Made by a program: the position numbers and the translations under genes
The notes under the pieces: model-generated
Told to the model about the DNA's origin: nothing
Database searches by the model: none
What the model saw: the letters and a program-made list of their open reading frames with translations, nothing else
Shown: piece by piece, positions 16,931-24,378 of the stretch
Layout: the number at the start of each line of letters is the position of its first letter
Position numbering within the stretch: position 1 is the stretch's first letter
Assembly: GCA_902801765.1 (NCBI GenBank)
Contig: CADCJO010000005.1
Coordinates: 1 to 60,298 of the forward strand
Source: an uncultured Eubacteriales bacterium
Lineage (GTDB): Bacteria; Bacillota; Clostridia; Christensenellales; Aristaeellaceae
DNA: 60,298 nucleotides
Reading direction: 5' to 3'

Positions 16931-18382
16931 TCAGCACAGGGTTTCCACGATAATCCGCAGCGTGTCCGCCCCGCCCACGTTGCCGGGGAAAATGACGTAG
17001 GACAGGCCGGGAAACAGGCTTTCTTTTCCCGTTTTCCATACGGGAATGCCGGGGGCCGCCTGGCCCAGCACCAGCGCTTTTTTCACCCGCAGGGCTTTCA
17101 CCCCCACGTCGCTGGACGTGATGCCGCCTTTGGCGATGAGGAACCGTGGCCGGAAGGACAGGGAAGAAACCACGCCCGTCAGCGCATTGGAAATATTCAC
17201 GGAGATTTCCAGCATTTTTTCCGGATTCATGCCCTCCGGCGCGATGAGCGTACGGCTGGTATAGACCACCGCTGTTTTCCCCTGCTTCATGGCTTCCTCG
17301 GCCAATGCGGTCACCCGCTTGGTTTCCTGCGCCAGGGCCCCTTCCCGGCTCCAGCCGCTGACGTCAAATTCAAGAAAGGACAGCGGAGCGGAGGATTCCC
17401 GCAGGCAGTTCAATTGATCTGTGGTTTTCTTCACATGGGAGCCCACAATCACAAGGCCGCCAAACGGTGAAGATACGTCGATCATTTCCTCCCGGGACAG
17501 CAGGGGCCGGTCCTCCACATGTCCGAATACCTTGGGCACCGCCGCGGCGCTGCGGAGCATGTAATGCCGCCCCTGCCGGATCAGGCGCATCAGCACCACG
17601 GCCAGGGCCATTACGTCCGTTTCTTCCAGGGCGTCGGCCACGATGTACCGATACCCTTTGGCGCTTTTCAGTTTTTCTTCCATCGCCTGCCATTGAAGGC
17701 CCCGAAGCTCCGCAAGAGAAAGCACGATCACCTGATCGGCCCGGATTCGTCCACCGGATTTTTCCTCAATATACTCCGGCAAATAGGAATGATGATAGCC
17801 AAAGGTCTTATCCCTGGCAAATTCCGTTTGGGCCGCGGGGGTCAGCTGATCCCCCTCCTTCACGTAATGCACGCCGTTCAGGGTAAAGCGTCCCCCTTCC
17901 CGGAAGAAGGGGCACAGTACCTCCCCGGCAAAGGCCGGATGGCCGTTTTCTTCCAAAGCCCGGCGCAGCGTTTCCGTTTCCAGGGGATAATGGCCTCGCA
18001 GGGTGGAATCTCCCCGGGAGATCACGGTAAGCGTTTTGCCGGCTTTCACGGCCGCCCGGCAGGCGTTTTCGGCGATTTCCTGGTGTGCCGCTTCCGTCTT
18101 TTCCGCGGAAAAGCTGCGGGAATTGGTGAGCACGAAAAATATACCGTCCTCCCGCATGGCGTCCGTCAGGGTATCTTCTTTCCAATCCGTGACCACGGGA
18201 ATATCGTGCACCGTCTGCACGCCGGTGGGGTCGTCGTCCAGCACCATGACCTGGCTGTGAAATCCGGCATACGCTTCATCGTACAGGCGGCGCACGGTTG
18301 TCCGGGCGTTTTCATCCGCCCACAGCTTTTCGCATTCCGCAAAGACTTCCGCCGCGTTCAGGGGCTTGAATTGTTCGTCCAC
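16931..18382 (-). CDS. Four-carbon acid sugar kinase family protein (DUF1537)
   Basis: A 483-residue ATP-dependent kinase. Relatives phosphorylate threonate or erythronate (DtnK/OtnK), 3-oxo-isoapionate or 3-oxo-tetronate. The N-terminal substrate domain shows VLDDDPTGVQ, FFVLTNSRSFS and ISRGDSTLRGHYPLE. The C-terminal nucleotide domain shows KGGITSSDVG and FPGNVGGADTL. The usual dehydrogenase and aldolase partners (PdxA2, OtnC) are absent, so its substrate is unusual or is supplied by genes outside the window. The start is GTG 18382, 9 bases after GGGAGG; the upstream ATG is out of frame. It begins 4 bases after the GH127 stop. Confidence 0.9.
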   Translation of the reverse strand: MDEQFKPLNAAEVFAECEKLWADENARTTVRRLYDEAYAGFHSQVMVLDDDPTGVQTVHDIPVVTDWKEDTLTDAMREDGIFFVLTNSRSFSAEKTEAAHQEIAENACRAAVKAGKTLTVISRGDSTLRGHYPLETETLRRALEENGHPAFAGEVLCPFFREGGRFTLNGVHYVKEGDQLTPAAQTEFARDKTFGYHHSYLPEYIEEKSGGRIRADQVIVLSLAELRGLQWQAMEEKLKSAKGYRYIVADALEETDVMALAVVLMRLIRQGRHYMLRSAAAVPKVFGHVEDRPLLSREEMIDVSSPFGGLVIVGSHVKKTTDQLNCLRESSAPLSFLEFDVSGWSREGALAQETKRVTALAEEAMKQGKTAVVYTSRTLIAPEGMNPEKMLEISVNISNALTGVVSSLSFRPRFLIAKGGITSSDVGVKALRVKKALVLGQAAPGIPVWKTGKESLFPGLSYVIFPGNVGGADTLRIIVETLC

Positions 18383-18386
18383 GTTC

Positions 18387-20336
18387 TCATACCTCCCGCC
18401 AGGCCAGGGGCATCCAGATCAGCATTTCGCCCCGTCCCCGGTTATCCCAGGCGTAATAAGGAATCAGCCGCGCTTTCACCGTTCGGAGCGGTGCCGCATC
18501 CAGGGTGCGGTACAGGCTTTCCCGTTTTTCAGCAGGCACATCCCGGCACAGCAGGGTGGTTTCATAACCCGGCACCGTGCGCCCGTCTATGGTCAATTCT
18601 GTTTTCTCAAACTTGGGGTTTGCGGGCAGCATCAGATCCTGCAGGCTTTCCGCCTCCGGCGCGTCCAGGTATTCCAGGCAGTACACCAGGGGCCCCGCTT
18701 CCACGGCGGCCCGGCCCCGATCCTCCTCGATCATCCCGTTTCCCACGGTGAGCCGCGGCGCGGCGGGCAGGCGCAGCGCGCAGGAGAAGCCCTCCCCCGC
18801 CGGAACAGCAACGTACGATCCGGCCTGTAATTCCTGCGTTTTCCCAGCAAGGATCAATTCAGCCCCTTCCGCCCACGCGGGAATGCGCAGATGCAGAAGG
18901 AAAGGAATCCCGTTGCTGTCTTTTACGGTAAAGAGAATTTTTCCATCGAAGGGATAATCCGTTTCCTGGCACAGCGTAAAAGCTGCGCCGTTTTTCAGGG
19001 CAAAGGCCGCCGTGCTTGCCCCATACAGTCCCGTCCACACCCCGTTTTCATCCGCGGCGTAGGCGTATTCCGCGGTCTGCGCCAGGGTGCGGGCCAGATT
19101 GGGCGGGCAGCAGTAGCTGGTGATGTATTCGGTGCGCTCCTGTCCCCACAGCAATTCATAGGCCAATTCCTTGGCCCGCTCCAGCATGTTTTCGTAGAAG
19201 AATTTTTTGCCGTTCAGGCTGATGCCCGCCATGTTTACGTTCAGGATCATGCGCTCCAGCATGTCCATATACTCCGCCCGGGGCTCCATCAGGAACATGC
19301 GCCAGGCCCAGAACACCCCGCCCAGGGACGCGCAGGTTTCGTTGTAGGCGGTAATATTGGGCAGCTGATATTCGTAGCCGTAGGCCTGGTGCACCAGCTG
19401 GTGATGAAAGAAATTGCCGTAGGGCGACGCGCCGTTGTACAGCGCCCCGCAGCCGCCGGTCAGGTACATTTTCCGGGTAACCAAATGGTTCCATACGGAC
19501 GTCAATACTTCCCGGTAATCCGTGTCGCCCGTTTCCATGTACAGGTCGGTGACCCCGGCGTAAAGGTAATTGGCCCGAACGGCGTGGCCTACGATTTTCC
19601 GGTGCTGCTTTAAGGGCAGCCGGTCCTGGTTGTCATCCAGCCCGTTTTTCACGGAATCCCGCAGCTCCACCGCCAGCTTCGCCAGATCCAGATATTCCTT
19701 CTTTCCGGTGGTGCGGTACAGCTCGATCAGGCCCATGTAGTGGGAAGGACACACGGCGGTTTTCACTTCGCCCGTGCGGGCGGCTTCCTCATACAGATTC
19801 TTCAAATACCCGGCGGTTTTTTCGGCCACCTTCAAAAAGCTGTCCTTCCCCGTCAAGCGGTAGTACAGGCAGGCGGAGGTAAACATGTGGCCCATGTTGT
19901 ACACCTCAAAATCGTTGATGTCCCCCTGCCGCATGGGGCCCTTTCCCTGCTTTTCGCCGATGATCTGCTTGGTGGAAAGATAGCCGTCGGGCTGCTGGGC
20001 CCGGGAAAACAGAGCGATATAATCCTCCAGCTGGTCCAACAGCTTTTCATTCCCGGCCTTTACGGCTGTATAAACCGCGGCCTCGAACCACTTGTAAAAA
20101 TCTCCGTCGCCAAAAACGGTGCCGTCGAAGTCCCCTTCCGCTTCCCCGGCGGCGATGCGGAAATTTTCCACTACATGGCTGATGTCCTTTTCCTCGAACA
20201 TGCGCTGCAGGTGGGGCACGGTGACGGCGGCCACGGTGTCGAACCTTTCCTTGTACAGGCCGCCCGTCCACGCTGCGTCTTTGTAAGGGATCGCGGACAG
20301 CCGGGCGTAAGGAGAACGGGAAGTATCGGTGATCAT
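18387..20336 (-). CDS. GH127 beta-L-arabinofuranosidase-like enzyme
   Basis: A 649-residue (alpha/alpha)6-barrel hydrolase without a signal peptide, acting in the cytoplasm. The zinc and catalytic set known from Bifidobacterium HypBA1 is present: Glu333 and Cys335 in YNETCASL, and Cys409-Cys410 in SYCCPPNLART, one of which is the unusual cysteine nucleophile. Relatives of GH127 also release other L-arabinose or branched sugars. Length matches the family. The ATG at 20336 overlaps the racemase stop as ATGA, so it is translationally coupled to the sugar-catabolic genes. In this locus it would remove terminal beta-L-arabinofuranose from a pectic side chain. Confidence 0.92.
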   Translation of the reverse strand: MITDTSRSPYARLSAIPYKDAAWTGGLYKERFDTVAAVTVPHLQRMFEEKDISHVVENFRIAAGEAEGDFDGTVFGDGDFYKWFEAAVYTAVKAGNEKLLDQLEDYIALFSRAQQPDGYLSTKQIIGEKQGKGPMRQGDINDFEVYNMGHMFTSACLYYRLTGKDSFLKVAEKTAGYLKNLYEEAARTGEVKTAVCPSHYMGLIELYRTTGKKEYLDLAKLAVELRDSVKNGLDDNQDRLPLKQHRKIVGHAVRANYLYAGVTDLYMETGDTDYREVLTSVWNHLVTRKMYLTGGCGALYNGASPYGNFFHHQLVHQAYGYEYQLPNITAYNETCASLGGVFWAWRMFLMEPRAEYMDMLERMILNVNMAGISLNGKKFFYENMLERAKELAYELLWGQERTEYITSYCCPPNLARTLAQTAEYAYAADENGVWTGLYGASTAAFALKNGAAFTLCQETDYPFDGKILFTVKDSNGIPFLLHLRIPAWAEGAELILAGKTQELQAGSYVAVPAGEGFSCALRLPAAPRLTVGNGMIEEDRGRAAVEAGPLVYCLEYLDAPEAESLQDLMLPANPKFEKTELTIDGRTVPGYETTLLCRDVPAEKRESLYRTLDAAPLRTVKARLIPYYAWDNRGRGEMLIWMPLAWREV

Positions 20337-21004
20337 GCCATCAATCCTTTCGCCTGCAGCGCTTTTTTCAGTTCAATCGCGCCAAACCGGGGGCTGGACA
20401 GGGTGGGTTTGCCCACCGCTTTTTCAATATCCTGTTCCACATAAGCCATGGAACCCTGGGCCAGCACGATCACATCCACCTGATCGGCGATTTTTTCCGC
20501 CGCGCCGATGAGCAAGGCGCGGAATTGCTCCTGATCCAAGTTGAAGGCGTCCACCAGGCCGTCCACCAGCTCCACATGCTTTCCCATTTCCCGGGCGGTG
20601 CGCAGAATGGTGTTCTTGGTGGGCTCCAGGGTGGTGGGCAGCGTAGCCAGCACGCCCACGCGGCTGCCCAGCCGGGCCGCCTCCCGGCACATTTCTTCAT
20701 CAATACGCACCACCGGCACCCCGATATACCGGGCGGCTGGCTGGAACGCGTCCGCCACCTCGCCCACGGAGGAGCAGATGTTCAGGATCGCGTCCGCACC
20801 CTGCTGCACGGCGGCGGCATACATACCGATGAGCCTTGCCGCCGCGCCGGGGGTCACATAACCCGCCTGGCGCACTTCCCCAATGATGGTGGGGTCGGCG
20901 CTGCTGATCATTTCCGCGTCGGGGCCAATGTTTTTTCTGACTTCCTGTTCCACCAGTTCGATCAGTTCCGGGGTCGTGCCGGTATACACCAATGCTGCTT
21001 TCAT
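20333..21004 (-). CDS. Asp/Glu racemase superfamily protein with one catalytic Cys
   Basis: A 223-residue protein of the fold shared by aspartate/glutamate/hydantoin racemases and arylmalonate decarboxylase. The first catalytic cysteine is present (Cys77 in LNICSSVGE). At the second site the expected Cys is replaced: VLAQGSMA, with Gln183. A two-base racemase therefore seems unlikely; an isomerase or decarboxylase reaction is possible. It lies between the FGGY kinase (16-bp gap) and GH127 (4-bp overlap) and precedes the DUF1537 and DUF849 genes. RBS AAAAGGAG before ATG 21004. Function is unassigned. Confidence 0.8.
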   Translation of the reverse strand: MKAALVYTGTTPELIELVEQEVRKNIGPDAEMISSADPTIIGEVRQAGYVTPGAAARLIGMYAAAVQQGADAILNICSSVGEVADAFQPAARYIGVPVVRIDEEMCREAARLGSRVGVLATLPTTLEPTKNTILRTAREMGKHVELVDGLVDAFNLDQEQFRALLIGAAEKIADQVDVIVLAQGSMAYVEQDIEKAVGKPTLSSPRFGAIELKKALQAKGLMA

Positions 21005-21020
21005 GGATTGTCACTCCTTT

Positions 21021-22487
21021 TTATAGAATCCTGCGAACGGCTTCCTTCCATCCCGCATGTTTTTCCTGCCGGGTGGTTTCGTCCATCCGGGGTTCATAAC
21101 GGAAGTACCGGTTGTTTTCAAAAATGCTGTCATCGTACAGGCCCAAGGCCATGCCCGCGGCGTAAGCCACGCCCACGCAGGACAGCTCCTCCGCCTCCGG
21201 CACCAGCACGGGGCTTTTCAGCATATCGCTTTGAAACTGCATGAGCCACTTGTTCCGGCTGGGACCGCCGTCCACCCGAAGTTCGATTTCAGGGATATTC
21301 GCTTCCTGCTGCATCAATTGCACGATGTCGGTGATCTGGTAGGCGATAGCCTCCAGCCCGGCCCGCACCAGCTCGGCCCGGCCCGTGGTGCGGCTCATGC
21401 CGATAAACGCGGCGGAAACGTCGCTGCGCCAATAAGGCGCGCCCAGACCGGAGAAAGCGGGCACCAGATAGGTTTTGTCGCTGGGATTGGCCTGCTCCGC
21501 CAGCGCCTGGGATTCGGCGGCGGTTTTCAGCAGTCCCGCCTGATCCTTGAGCCAGGTCACGATGGCTCCGGAATAATTCACGTTGCCTTCCAGAATATAG
21601 TTGACCTGCCCTTTCAGCTTCCAGGCCAGGGAGGTGACGATGCCGCGCTGGGACAGGATGGGCTTTTCCCCGATGTTCATCATGATGGAGGAACCGGTAC
21701 CGTAGCCCACCTTCAGCATCCCTTCGGTCAGGCAGCCCTGGGCAAACAGCGCGGCGTGCGAATCGCCCATAACGCAATGAATGGGAACAGGGGCGGGCAG
21801 AGCGCCGCCAAAATCGGTGTATCCGAACAGCCCGTCCGAGTCCGTCAATTGCGCCATGCAGCAGGCGGGAATGCCGAACAGCGACAGCAGTTCCTCATCC
21901 CATTGCAGGGTATGGATATTGAAAAGCTGCGTGCGGGAAGCGTTGGAATCATCCGTGCGGAATTCTTTTCCCCCCGTCAGGCGGAACACCACATAGCTGT
22001 CCATGGTGCCGCAGCAGATTTCGCCCTTCTCCGCCCGTTCTTCGATCCCCGGCACGTTCCGCATGATCCAGGCCAGCTTGGCGGCGGAAAAATAGGGCGA
22101 CAGTTTCAGCCCGGTTTTCTGCTGCACGGTTTCCGCGTGATCCTCCAGGCTGTCGCAGATCGCCGCGCCTCGGGCGCATTGCCAGACCACGGCGTTGTAT
22201 ACCGGTTTTCCGGTCGCCCGCTCCCACATCACCGATGTTTCCCGCTGGTTGCTGATGCTCACCGCCGCAATCTCTTTCGGGTCCACGCCCGTTTTTTCGA
22301 TCAGTTCCGGAATCAGAGCCAGCAGGTTTTGATAGATTTCCTCCGGATCATGCTCCACGTAGCCCCGCTCGTCGATGATCTGGCGGTGGGGCCTGTCCAC
22401 CCGCAGGCAGATATGGCCCTGGCTGTCAAACAGCAGGGCCTTGGTGCTTTGGGTGCTTTGATCGATCGCTATCAGATAGGACGCCAT
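21021..22487 (-). CDS. FGGY carbohydrate kinase, glycerol-kinase-like (candidate D-apulose kinase)
   Basis: A 488-residue sugar kinase close to glycerol kinase: IAIDQSTQSTKALLFD, Arg82-Glu83 in SNQRET and Tyr132 in PYFSAAKLAWI match the glycerol pocket. The usual GDQQAALFGQ reads GDSHAALFAQ (Asp242, Ser243, His244), which suggests a larger or different substrate. ATG 22487 is used, just after the TGA of the transketolase C subunit, with GGAAAGGGTGAG as RBS. An FGGY kinase beside an isomerase and a two-subunit transketolase is the composition of the non-oxidative D-apiose pathway, where AplK phosphorylates apulose. Glycerol, xylulose or another ketose remain alternatives. Confidence 0.85.
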   Translation of the reverse strand: MASYLIAIDQSTQSTKALLFDSQGHICLRVDRPHRQIIDERGYVEHDPEEIYQNLLALIPELIEKTGVDPKEIAAVSISNQRETSVMWERATGKPVYNAVVWQCARGAAICDSLEDHAETVQQKTGLKLSPYFSAAKLAWIMRNVPGIEERAEKGEICCGTMDSYVVFRLTGGKEFRTDDSNASRTQLFNIHTLQWDEELLSLFGIPACCMAQLTDSDGLFGYTDFGGALPAPVPIHCVMGDSHAALFAQGCLTEGMLKVGYGTGSSIMMNIGEKPILSQRGIVTSLAWKLKGQVNYILEGNVNYSGAIVTWLKDQAGLLKTAAESQALAEQANPSDKTYLVPAFSGLGAPYWRSDVSAAFIGMSRTTGRAELVRAGLEAIAYQITDIVQLMQQEANIPEIELRVDGGPSRNKWLMQFQSDMLKSPVLVPEAEELSCVGVAYAAGMALGLYDDSIFENNRYFRYEPRMDETTRQEKHAGWKEAVRRIL

Positions 22488-22494
22488 CGTGTGC

Positions 22495-23430
22495 TCACCC
22501 TTTCCATATTTCAAGAACGGTTTTGACGATGCCCGAGCCTGTGAGCCCGTAATATTCAAACACTTCTTTGGAGGTGCCGGTAATCACGGGACTGTCCGGC
22601 AAGGCCAGGTTGATCACCTTTTTCGGGTCGTTGGCGCTGATTACCTGGGCCACCATGGAGCCCAGCCCGCCGAATGGCGCGTGCTCCTCCACAGTGACGA
22701 TCAGGCGCTTGCCTTTGGCGGCTTTCAGCAATCCTTCTTTGTCCAGGGGCTTCACGCAGTACATGTCCAGCGCGCCGGTGGAAATGCCCTGGCTGTTCAG
22801 CAGCTTGGCCGCTTCCTGGATGGGGCGTACCATTTCGCCGCAGGCCACCAGCAGCACGTCCGTACCCTCGGACAGCACGGTGGCCTTGTTCATTTCAAAG
22901 GGCACGTTGTTTTCTTCGTACACATCTTCCACCGGGTTCCGGCCCAGGCGGATGTAAGCGGTTTGCGTATCCTGTAAAAGAGCTTCAAACAGCTTTCGGG
23001 TCTGGTGGCGGTCAGAAGGCAGATACACCCGCATACCGGGGATGGCGCTCATGGCGGCGATGTCCTGGGCGGAATGATGGGTCATACCCAGGGCCCCATA
23101 GCTGACGCCGCCGGAGATGCCCACCAGCTTCACATTGGTGTTGGAATAGGCGCAGTCTACCTTGCACTGCTCGTAGCTGCGGGTGCTGATGAACGAGGCG
23201 GGAGACACAGCAAAGGACTTTTTTCCGCAGGAGGCCAGGCCGGCGGCGATGCTGACCAGGTTCTGCTCCGCAATGCCCACTTCCACGAACTGCTGGGGGT
23301 AAGTATCGGCGAAGGAGGTCATGCTGCCGCTGCCCCGGCTGTCGCTGCACAGCACGACAACATTTCTGTCTTTCGCCGCCGCTTCCTTCAGTACTTCGCA
23401 CATGATGGCCCGATTGGGAATCTTATTCAC
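22495..23430 (-). CDS. Transketolase, C-terminal subunit
   Basis: A 311-residue subunit with the pyrimidine-binding and C-terminal domains of transketolase. VEVGIAEQNLVSIAAGLA carries the catalytic glutamate that activates thiamine diphosphate; GALGMTHHSAQDIA follows. It pairs with the N-terminal subunit, whose gene overlaps its start by 8 bases. Such split enzymes occur widely in Firmicutes and archaea. Apulose-4-phosphate transketolase (AptAB) has the same two-chain form and would give dihydroxyacetone phosphate and xylulose 5-phosphate. General pentose-phosphate use is the alternative. Confidence 0.9.
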   Translation of the reverse strand: MNKIPNRAIMCEVLKEAAAKDRNVVVLCSDSRGSGSMTSFADTYPQQFVEVGIAEQNLVSIAAGLASCGKKSFAVSPASFISTRSYEQCKVDCAYSNTNVKLVGISGGVSYGALGMTHHSAQDIAAMSAIPGMRVYLPSDRHQTRKLFEALLQDTQTAYIRLGRNPVEDVYEENNVPFEMNKATVLSEGTDVLLVACGEMVRPIQEAAKLLNSQGISTGALDMYCVKPLDKEGLLKAAKGKRLIVTVEEHAPFGGLGSMVAQVISANDPKKVINLALPDSPVITGTSKEVFEYYGLTGSGIVKTVLEIWKG

Positions 23431-24253
23431 GGAGCAGCGCCTCCTTCCGTTCTTTCAGTTCCTTGCTGATCGCGGCGTATTCCTCTGCGTTGGGCAAATG
23501 ATGGTGCCAGGAAGCCTTGTTTTCCATGAGCACGGAGCCCTTGCCCTTGACGGTGTTGGCGATGATCACCGTGGGCATGCCCTTTGTATTCTCCGCTTCG
23601 TCAAAAGCGGCGTTCAATTGATCCACGTCGTTGCCGTCCTGCACGTCGATCACATGCCAGTCAAACGCGGCAAAGCGTGCGTGCAGATCGTGATGGGCCA
23701 TCACGTCCTCCGTGCTGCCGGAAATCTGCAAATGGTTGCGGTCGATGACGGCACACAGGTTGTCCAGCTTGTAGTGGCCCGCTGCCATCGTCCCTTCCCA
23801 CACGGAACCCTCCGCCAGTTCACCGTCGCCCATCAGGGTATACACCCGATAATTCTTTTGATCCATCCGGCCTGCCAGCGCCATGCCGACACAAACAGAA
23901 AGGCCGTGGCCCAGGGAGCCGGAATTCATTTCGATGCCGGGCAGGGTGTTGTGGGGATGGCCGATGTATTCGCTGCCGAATTTGGAGAACTTCGCTTTGA
24001 CTTCTTCAATATTCAAAAAGCCCTTATCGCACAGCACGGCGTACAGCGTTTCCACACAATGGCCCTTGCTGAGCACAAAGCGATCCCGGTTCGGGTCATT
24101 CTGCTTTTCGGGCGACACATTCATGCGGCTGTACAGCGTCAGCATGATTTCCATGCTGCTCATGTCCCCGCCGATGTGCCCGCCCCCGCCGGACACGATG
24201 ATGTCCAGCACATCCTGGCGGAGATCATAGGCTTTTACTGCTAAAGGATTCAT
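23423..24253 (-). CDS. Transketolase, N-terminal subunit
   Basis: A 276-residue subunit that binds the diphosphate of thiamine diphosphate: GGHIGGDMSSMEI, LSKGHCVETLYA, and the GDG-N motif MGDGELAEGSVWEG ending in VIDRN. The start is ATG 24253 after GAGAGG. A longer reading frame runs into the upstream palindromic repeat and is not coding. It overlaps the C-terminal subunit by 8 bases, so the two chains are made in step. The isomerase gene lies 125 bases upstream, separated by the hairpin repeat. Confidence 0.9.
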   Translation of the reverse strand: MNPLAVKAYDLRQDVLDIIVSGGGGHIGGDMSSMEIMLTLYSRMNVSPEKQNDPNRDRFVLSKGHCVETLYAVLCDKGFLNIEEVKAKFSKFGSEYIGHPHNTLPGIEMNSGSLGHGLSVCVGMALAGRMDQKNYRVYTLMGDGELAEGSVWEGTMAAGHYKLDNLCAVIDRNHLQISGSTEDVMAHHDLHARFAAFDWHVIDVQDGNDVDQLNAAFDEAENTKGMPTVIIANTVKGKGSVLMENKASWHHHLPNAEEYAAISKELKERKEALLRE

Positions 24254-24276
24254 AACAACCTCTCTATTCTTTTCTT

Positions 24277-24340
24277 CTGGGGGAAACCGCTCTTTGCTGT
24301 CCAAAGAGCTGTTTCCCCCAGACCCCTTTCCGAGAAAGAC
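24277..24340. repeat. Palindromic dispersed repeat, copy 1
   Basis: A hairpin (arms 24277-24297 and 24301-24321, with a few mismatches) has outer arms CTGGGGGAAAC and GTTTCCCCCAG, followed by a tail similar to ACCCCTTTCCGAGAAAG. The same element occurs at 55549-55613 and 56382-56445. Here it lies inside the transcript between the isomerase and transketolase genes, where it could tune mRNA stability. Confidence 0.85.
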
Positions 24341-24378
24341 GCATTGGGATATGTTTTTATTGATTGAGCTGATGGTGC

